Assembly (NCBI GenBank): GCA_023105745.1
Contig: JALGQZ010000018.1
Coordinates: 18,485,773 to 18,549,772, forward strand
Direction of reading: 5' to 3'
Length of the DNA stretch: 64,000 nt
Source of the DNA: Austropuccinia psidii
Lineage: Eukaryota > Basidiomycota > Pucciniomycetes > Pucciniales > Sphaerophragmiaceae
Position 1 is the stretch's first letter; the number at the start of each line of letters is the position of its first letter. The translations under genes were made by a program, and so were the position numbers. The notes below the pieces were generated by a model. It was not told the DNA's origin, made no database searches, and worked only from the letters and a program-made list of their open reading frames with translations. Positions 57,557 through 64,000 of the stretch are shown in pieces.

Positions 57557-60492
57557 ATGAATCCACCCCAACCACCTGATTCGGATGTCTCATTTGATGA
57601 AATGTTTCATAGGTTTTTTTCAAATAACACAGATTTGAATTCATCTTTATCTTCTCAAAATGAGGCACCATCTCATTCATCCATCAATTCATTGTCCACC
57701 CCAAACCAAAGTACTGAACCCCAGGAATGTTATGATCTTTTCACTACCTCAATTCTCCCAATATAGTCCCACCAGCTCCCATTAGTCATCCTCACATCTT
57801 GCCCTGCCCCCCACCAAACAACATAAATAGAACTCCCTTTCAACTTGGTAAATTTTTTCTTCCCCACATAATCTCATCCCCAACATTTTTTAATAATATA
57901 TTTTGACAAAAATTTCTTAGATATCACAAACACACCAAAAATGAGCTTATGTAACCCACACCCAAATACTCCACAAACCCTTCCACCCCCCTCATTCATA
58001 GAATTTGACATGAATAACCCACCCACTCAAGTACACTCTATCTCACCAATTCTTTCTTCTGAGCTAACTCGCCTCTCCGGTGAAGAATTTTCTCTCAATC
58101 ACCACCGTATCAAGAAAATTCTCAATGATGCTCTTTCTGAAGCGGAAAAGAATCCTGTATCAATTGAGATTAAGGATTATTTGAAAAAGGGCCTCACATT
58201 GATTTCTCAAAAAGAATATGGTAATTATTATTCTTCATGTCTGTCCTCAATTTTGTATTAATTTCATCTCCCTTATTGTAGAATTGTCTTTATCACAAGC
58301 AATTGGTCTCATAGATGGCAATGTTGAAGTTATTGAGAGAGAAGTTCCTTCCATACGCTCATCCCAATCATCCTCCTTGGAGGAGGTTGTTCTTGATGGA
58401 AATCACAAGAAAAAACAAACCACCACCAAATATTTGTAGGTTTATGCAGCAAACTGTTAGCTTTAATAATACTCAAGAGGTAGTTTCCATGAATATGTCT
58501 TCTACTACATCAACCCTTTGTACCAATTCTACCCCCCCAATCAAATGACCTCCCCTATTCTTTACCATCTACCATTGTCGAACCCCCTGTTCCCTCAACC
58601 ATCCCACCCCCCCCAATTATTACTGAGGAACAAATTCCCAAACATCCACCAAATGTCACCCCCAGCAGATCTCCACAACGTGAATCTCCTCATTTCAACA
58701 ATGACCACTCTTTGGAAGTACCAGCCAATAAAATCCCCAATTCTCCAGCTCAGGTTCATCCACTGACTCCAACAAATGAAATTATTCAAGAAGAATTACA
58801 TGTTTCAATAGCAGAGAATAATAGTAGTCCAAATGTTCCTTCCCAAATCCCTTCGAATACAGCCACTCCAATTAATGCCACGACACCCCATGTTGTATCA
58901 TCACCAATGAAAATTAACCATGTAAAAAGCTCCCATACACTATCTGCTCCTCATTTTTAAAATCCAGAAAACACTCTTCCGACCTCTCAATCAAATCCAT
59001 CTACACCATCTCATGCTCCAGCTCCTGGAATTAAGGACACATCTAATCATCTCTCTCATGTGGGCCCATCTCCACCTGTTTTGCATGAACCTTGCCAAAA
59101 TCCTCCTTCATCAATCATGCCTCCAGAACCACAGCCTCTTGACTCCCCCAATGATCAATTCTCTATTTTCACTGATGAATTTTGATCCAAATTTTATGAG
59201 CTTTTCAAAACATTCACCCATGGACGCCCCACCCAGGCCAAATACCAAACCACATTTGAAGCAATTGACTCACTCATTTCTTGGCGCCAGCAAAATTTGG
59301 GCTCTGAACAGCCTGCAAATGGGAATTTCAATTTTAAACAGTGCTCTTCCTCATATAGCAAGTGGATTGACGAGCTCTGCGATAATAGTTAGTTTAAAAT
59401 TATACTACTCCCATGAACTAATGGTTATAATAGATTTCTCCAGGTGCTCCATTTCTCAATGCCACTAAAGAAGAATTTTATGTTACACCCTCAATCTTTA
59501 AGATGCCGATCTATGACCAAGTCACTGTGCCTGAAATTCAGATTTCACTACCATTTTCACCTGACCCCAGCATTCATAATCAAAAGCACCCTGAAACTCA
59601 TTTTGTGCGTCATCTACTCTATATGTCGCAGCCCAGATCATTCACCATTACTGCTTGGGCAAAAGTCATTGCAGCTTCAGTCTCAGTCAGCAACCACAGA
59701 TGAATTTTGCATACCAAAACCTCCTGTACCCCCCCAAGCACAAATTGATGAGGTCAACATTTATCTGGACATGATTTCATACTTTGAAGGCCTCAAAAGA
59801 CCCTCAATTTCACCAATGGAACTGATTTCCATGGCACGTCAAAGTCCAAGTGGCTCAAACAATGCTCAAGAATCATACAATATTTCTTCCGACTCAGATC
59901 AACAGCTAAAGATTTTGCAAGACCTCATTTTAGATGTCATATTCAAAGCACAAGCCTCCCTTGACAATGTTTCCCCTAACCACACTGAACAATCTAAACA
60001 TGTCAAAAAAGAAAGGCCCTCCATTCTAATAACCAAATCTCTTTGGTAATAATTCACTCAGCTCCTCAAGTGATAACCTCTAATTCTGAAAATGATCTCC
60101 AAGTTGAAACTGCCAAGAAGAAGTTGGTTGAATACCGTAGCCATCATAATTTCCTTCCTTTTGTTTACTATTTGATATTAGGTGTCAAGGGATTAATCAC
60201 TGCACAAAAGGATCATAGGAATTTCTCAATTTCCAATGCCATGCTCATGCTATGCTCTTTTCATCTTATTCACCAACATGTTAAGCCACCTCCACCCGAA
60301 GAGCTAGTTTGGAAAAATCTATCTTTTCATCTTAAATCATTTTTTTCTAAGGGTATGAAACCATTCACTGATGTCCATCTTGTTTGCCCACCTTCACAAC
60401 ATCAATTGGCCCAATATCTTACAAGTGATTTTTTAAACCAATGGGAAGCACAAGCCACTGTGACATCACTCCTTCCACCCTTGCAACTCTGA
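57557..60492 (+). pseudogene. orfZ, uncharacterised element protein with a disordered middle (copy B)
   Basis: Unknown protein. The ATG 57557 opens MNPPQPPDSDVSFDEMFHRF. Likely introns run from GTAAAT at about 57849 to AG at 57921 and from GTAATT at about 58221 to TAG near 58281. The exon between carries ELTRLSGEEFSLNHHRIKKI and SIEIKDYLKKGLTLISQKEY; the next begins LSLSQAIGLIDGNVEVIERE. A long Pro/Ser/Thr/Asn-rich middle follows (58.5-59.15 kb). Then come structured parts: FSIFTDEF, stop, SKFYELFKTF; TTFEAIDSLISWRQQNLGSE; KQCSSSYSKWIDEL; FYVTPSIFKMPIYDQVTVPE; SYFEGLKRPSISPMELISMA (59.78 kb); and AQKDHRNFSISNAMLMLCSF with LAQYLTSDFLNQWEAQATVT near the end. Several frame changes break it. Its divergent position next to the transposase recalls the second protein of CACTA elements, but no sequence similarity supports that. 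Confidence 0.55.
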
Positions 60493-60499
60493 TGCTTTA

Positions 60500-61025
60500 C
60501 CTCCTGTTTGTGATTTACTTTCACATGATATTTGAACCATTGTAATTAGTCTCCTATTACAAGAAAAAGTTGAATCTTTTGTTGTTTTATATTTTCCATT
60601 CTTTTAATTTTAGAATAGTTTTATTTTAAAACTCCCTTTTCATTCATTAGCTATGGCATTTGTTCTTAAATAAGACTTGACTCAGTGCACAAAGAAAATC
60701 CCTTGTTTTCAACATTCCTCAACAACTCAAATCAAAAATATTATCCTTCACTACAATGTACTCATACTAATAACATCCTCACTGTCCTTATTTTCAATTG
60801 CCATCAAAAAAACTTGTCTTTTCTAATGACAATACCATGCTGACTTGACTTGCATGATTGCCAATAAGTTGAGTTCATTTCATGCTTATGTTTATTTACT
60901 TTGTAGGAAAAACTATATTTCCATCTAATCTTTCTTGCTATTAAATCTTTACCCTCTTTTCAATATCTTACTCCACATTTTCCAACCCCAAATCAACTTT
61001 CAAATAAACTCTGAAATACACCTGT
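60500..61025. other. AT-rich stretch after orfZ (copy B)
   Basis: No frame or motif. Homology to copy A has already stopped, so the right end of the large element should lie within or near this stretch. I saw no obvious terminal inverted repeat. Confidence 0.4.
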
Positions 61026-61029
61026 AATT

Positions 61030-61610
61030 TTTTTGGGTCTAACATTTATTTTCAATAAATCATTAGTACTTTCTCATTTGCAAACAGTTTATTATTATTT
61101 TCTTTTAATTAGACCATTAATTTATAATATCTAAATATTTTTCAATTTTGTTTAAAAAACCATAATTAAACTATTAGTATGATTACTTTAAGTTTATAAC
61201 AACTCAAATTCATAAATTTAGCATTTCACATAATCAATTCATTTATTTTTTGAATTACTAAATTTAATGAATTCACTTTCAATAATTCAAATGAATCCAC
61301 CATTGTGATTTAATTTGAATTTTAATGATCCATTACATCAATTTATAAAATTTCCTTTTCACATACCCATTTTTTTTTCAATTACATTTCATTTTCAATT
61401 GTTAAATTTCATTTCCAATGAAATAAATTTGATTCTCAATGAATCAATTTAATTGAGTAATTGATTTCTTGAAATTAATTAATTATTTAATTGATTCAAT
61501 GAAATTCATTAATTAATTGCTTCATTGAAATTTATCTAATTAATTAACTTATTCGATTTAATACCAGTTCAAATTGATTGAATTAATTCTATCAATTCAA
61601 TTCAAAATTA
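61030..61610. repeat. Low-complexity AT tract with many aattaatt/aattgaatt words
   Basis: The words attaattaatt, caattgaat and gaaatt(t/c)att recur irregularly, most densely at 61370-61600, giving many small inverted repeats. No clean period is visible by eye. Confidence 0.6.
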
Positions 61611-61621
61611 ACACATGTTTG

Positions 61622-61880
61622 TTATTTCTTTTGGGTGGCTGTATCACCAGTCAGCCAATTTCAGAATATATTTTTCCTTCCAAACAATACAGTCACCTGG
61701 GGCTTGTTACAGAGCCTCCAGGCATGTTTTACAGCCCCCCACTGCCAAAGCCAATCGTACAGAGAAGTGGGGGCCCCTGGAATTCAATTGAGGTATGGTT
61801 TCATCATTTTGAAGCTCCGGTGATGCCCGTCAACTCAGAACTAGCAGCTTTCACACCAAATCATCTTTTTGTGTGATTTC
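61622..61880. other. Small GC-richer patch of unknown origin
   Basis: A sharp change in composition from the AT tract before it. It contains gagcctccaggcatg, acagccccccactgcc and gtgggggcccctgg. One plus frame runs through it (to the TGA near 61874) with VTEPPGMFYSPPLPKPIV and GPWNSIEVWFHHFEAPVM, but it opens on a non-ATG codon and matches nothing I know. It could be a fragment of a younger mobile element. Confidence 0.4.
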
Positions 61881-62079
61881 CACTAATTCCAGCACTTCTC
61901 TTCTTATTTTAGCCTTACTATTAGCAAAAAATACCTTTCCACTAATTTCTTCATTAAATAAATTTGTTAAAACTGAATGGATGCGTGCTTGTCAAAGACT
62001 GGCTAAACTCATAATTTTATAAGGCTATAAGATTGTTATTCAGCTTTTTTTAATTTTATTACTGTTTTCCAATTTCAAA

Positions 62080-63187
62080 ATGCCTAGAGCAATGAAATCA
62101 AATAGATATATAAAAAAATTTAAACAATTCTCAGAACTCTCATCAACTCCACTTTCAAAATAAAAAAAATTAGGATGTAGTCATGAAACTCCTTATTTCA
62201 GAACATGTAATTTGTTACATGAATCTTTCTTTGATCCAATTCCTCATAATGATTTTGATAGAAAAACTCTAAGATCAATTTTTTTTAACAAAAACTCACT
62301 CTTACAGAACTTATATTAAAAAAATATTTTCTATAAATTTTGGATTTACAATTTTAGATGATAAATCACTTCTTCATTCACCTGATAAAACTTTTGCAAT
62401 CATCCAATTTATTCCTTTCAGAAACCTTCATGATTATGAAAAATCTCAAATCAACTTTTTTATTTAAATATAAACTTTTTCTTAACAAATTACAAGAATC
62501 TGGAAACAAGATCACCGGTTCCATGTATGCAATTGGATGGAGACCACCTCAACTTGGTGACTTTACAATTGGGCATTATATCAATTCCACTTCTATTTCT
62601 AATAACCCGGAACTTTATAATTCTTTATCACTTCAAATCTCACAATTACAAAATATTATTCAAAATCTCTTTCAAAAACTATCATCAACAGTTTTCGAAA
62701 TGAATTCAAATCAAATGAAATAATTCAACATTCCAGGATTTGAGATTTTTATTCTTCTTCATTTGCAAATCAATTAACATTTACTTTAAATAACTTTTCT
62801 AACTTTCCTCATATTGATCAAACAGACTCTTCAGAGGTTGCTTATTTCCTTTCTATCCCAATTTCTACAAGTGATGGCACCTTAATATTTGATAACTTTG
62901 ATTTATGTAATGAATTTTTTGTCTTTCCAGACCGCTCTATTGATATTGATTTAACAAGTAAAGAACCTGGTATTGTACAAATGGTCTGGAAAGCAAAAAG
63001 CACTAGACATTTTACTATTTATCCAGATGGCAGTGATAGTAACTCTTTTACCAGATTATCCATGTCATTACAAATTTCAAAAAAAGCGTACAGCTTATTC
63101 AAAAACTTACAAAATGGTAAGATTGGTAAATTTACAGTAGATGATCATACTTCTATCTTCAACAGGCTTGCTTCAACCTCTAAATAG
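62080..63187 (+). pseudogene. Tet-like 2OG-Fe(II) oxygenase, broken by stops and frameshifts
   Basis: This family resembles TET/JBP dioxygenases, which oxidise modified bases in DNA using Fe(II) and 2-oxoglutarate. Members are often annotated in Puccinia genomes. From the ATG 62080 (MPRAMKSNRYIKKF) the pieces are SINFGFTILDDKSLLH and TFAIIQFIPFRNLHDYEKSQ, then GSMYAIGWRPPQLGDFTIGH (about 62.53 kb), SFANQLTFTLNNFSNFPHID (62.76-62.82 kb), FFVFPDRSIDIDLTSKEPGI, VQMVWKAKSTRHFTIYPDGS and SFTRLSMSLQISKKA, ending at TAG 63185-63187. The iron-binding HxD (codons at 62810-62818), a candidate distal His (63008-63010) and the following Arg (63053-63055) are intact. Stops at 62161, 62467 (with a frame change) and 62721, and a shift in the T run near 62750, interrupt the frame. 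The true substrate is unknown. Confidence 0.78.
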
Positions 63188-63189
63188 TC

Positions 63190-63637
63190 AAAATCATTTT
63201 TTTCTTCTTATATTAATCTAATTTTCAATATCAGTTCTTCAAACCCCAAAAAAATTCAAATTAATTCTCAATATAATGGAAAAAAACAATAAATCTCAAT
63301 TTTTGTCATCATAATTTCTTCATTCAAATTCAAACAAAAACAATAAAGACAATATAAATCAAGATTCATTAGATTTGAAATTTCATTTTATAATCATCAT
63401 CTATATATTTTCAATTTCAAAACCCAGAGATTTCGATAAAAATTAAAAAATGTAAATCCAACTCTCAATTGGATCTACAATTTTTATATTTTCAAAATTT
63501 TATTTAACTTTCTATCATCAAAATATTTTTAATTGATATTGAATTCCATTGATTGCAGTCTTCTCCTGTCTTGATTATTTCATTCAATTCACATACGTCC
63601 TCCTTGAGTCATCTTTAGCACATTCTCACCTTGCCAA
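63190..63637. other. AT-rich stretch before the last gene
   Basis: No frame of note. The final 100 bases are less AT-rich and pyrimidine-rich, as expected for a promoter or 5' leader of the gene that follows. Confidence 0.4.
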
Positions 63638-64000
63638 ATGCCTGTCTCTCAACATTGGAACAAAAAGTCTCTTTATTCAAATCAACATCCTGAGCAGCAC
63701 ATACCCAATTTCAGTCTTCACTTAGCCTCATCAACCTCACCTATCCCATCTAATGAGTCAACCAATGCAATGAACAAGAACAAGCCAGGAAAAAATACTG
63801 TTCCAATGGCATCAAAAGATAAATTTTCTTCATTTTCGGTAAGTGCACCCCCCTAGCTATTAGTACCAACGCTTAGCTAATCACTGCAATTCTTTTCCTA
63901 GACACATAACCCAAATCTATCTGCTTGCCACAAAACCATTCATACTCCATCCTTCCAAGATCAAGAAAGCCCAAGCCATATCATCGCTGATAGCACTGCT
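63638..64000 (+). CDS. 5' part of an unrecognised spliced gene, cut by the window end
   Basis: The ATG at 63638 opens an exon of exactly 67 codons (MPVSQHWNKKSLYSNQHPEQ ... ASKDKFSSFS). It ends at a GTAAGT donor at 63839. A 63-bp intron (63839-63901) ends in a pyrimidine-rich ttcttttcctag. Exon 2 reads in phase from 63902 (THNPNLSACHKTIHTPSFQD) and stays open to the end of the window. No stop or shift is seen, unlike nearly everything else here. The encoded N-terminus is polar, rich in Ser, Asn, Pro and Lys, with no domain. It could be a host gene or the start of another element. Confidence 0.55.

Larger units (their letters stand above)
44532..60492. mobile_element. Copy B of the multigene Tnp2/SNF2 repeat (fullest copy)
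   Basis: About 16 kb hold five genes in a fixed arrangement: SNF2 ATPase (+), orfY (-), orfX (-), Tnp2 transposase (-) and orfZ (+), with a palindromic array between the last two. The part from 46050 to 60465 is duplicated as copy A. A transposase from a known DNA-transposon family within a multigene unit repeated at two places argues for a mobile element carrying the other genes. Terminal inverted repeats and a target-site duplication were not identified, so the stated limits are gene limits, not element ends. Confidence 0.6.

Noticed and set aside
44532..60492. KDZ (Kyakuja/Dileera/Zisupton) or Plavaka transposon
   Set aside because: The core blocks (VDWFNP, IPGPKEPS, LRKVAGFASH, IDIMHCL) fit Tnp2/Transposase_21 as known from agarics and rusts, not the KDZ or Plavaka domains.
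44000..61600. CACTA-type terminal inverted repeats around copy B
   Set aside because: I looked for CACT-starting ends and matched inverted repeats in both flanks and found none that pair convincingly, so no element ends are claimed.
1..64000. Bacterial or prophage origin, CRISPR arrays, rRNA operons
   Set aside because: The spliceosomal introns, basidiomycete transposase type and lack of ribosome-binding-site or operon organisation rule out a prokaryotic source. No regularly spaced direct repeats or rRNA sequence were seen.

Overview
The window looks like accessory chromosome sequence of a basidiomycete, most probably a rust fungus (Pucciniales). It is strongly AT-rich and full of repeats. 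Coding pieces are split by short GT..AG introns of about 48-85 bp. The recognisable proteins are a basidiomycete-type Tnp2 (Transposase_21, CACTA/EnSpm-related) transposase, an SNF2-family ATPase, a Tc1/mariner transposase and a Tet-like 2OG-Fe(II) oxygenase of the kind often annotated in Puccinia genomes. I see no ordinary housekeeping gene. Almost every recognisable gene carries stops or frameshifts, so the window reads as a transposon graveyard, or partly as an assembly with uncorrected homopolymer errors. The species cannot be fixed from the sequence.

Layout. 1-5.3 kb: diverged tandem repeats rich in hairpins, with a Tc1-like element (1997-3234) inserted at a TA and an intact target duplication. 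5.3-14.4 kb: AT-rich, no gene I can support except one small fragment near 5.5 kb. 14.4-25.3 kb: copy A of a large multigene repeat. 25.3-32.7 kb: mostly featureless, with one decayed minus-strand gene (26147-26881). 32.7-35.5 kb: a third, more divergent Tnp2 relic. 35.5-44.5 kb: AT-rich with two decayed minus-strand fragments. 44.5-60.5 kb: copy B of the multigene repeat, fuller than A. 60.5-62 kb: low-complexity AT sequence and a small GC-richer patch. 62.1-63.2 kb: a broken Tet-like oxygenase. 63.6 kb to the end: the first two exons of an unrecognised gene.

The main result is the multigene repeat. Copies A and B lie in direct orientation about 21 kb apart and keep the same gene order: SNF2 ATPase (+), then converging onto it with only 9 bp between stop codons an unknown gene called here orfY (-), a second unknown gene orfX (-), the Tnp2 transposase (-), a palindrome-rich intergenic region of about 1.1-1.2 kb, and a divergently transcribed unknown gene orfZ (+) with a Pro/Ser/Asn-rich middle. 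Conserved order, orientation and spacing in two diverged copies suggest that these five genes travelled as one unit: a large Tnp2-type DNA transposon carrying an SNF2 remodeller and three uncharacterised proteins. Copy A is truncated inside SNF2 and has lost about 2.2 kb from the middle of the transposase. Copy B has the full length but several inactivating changes. The element ends and target-site duplications were not found, so the mobile-unit interpretation is an inference.
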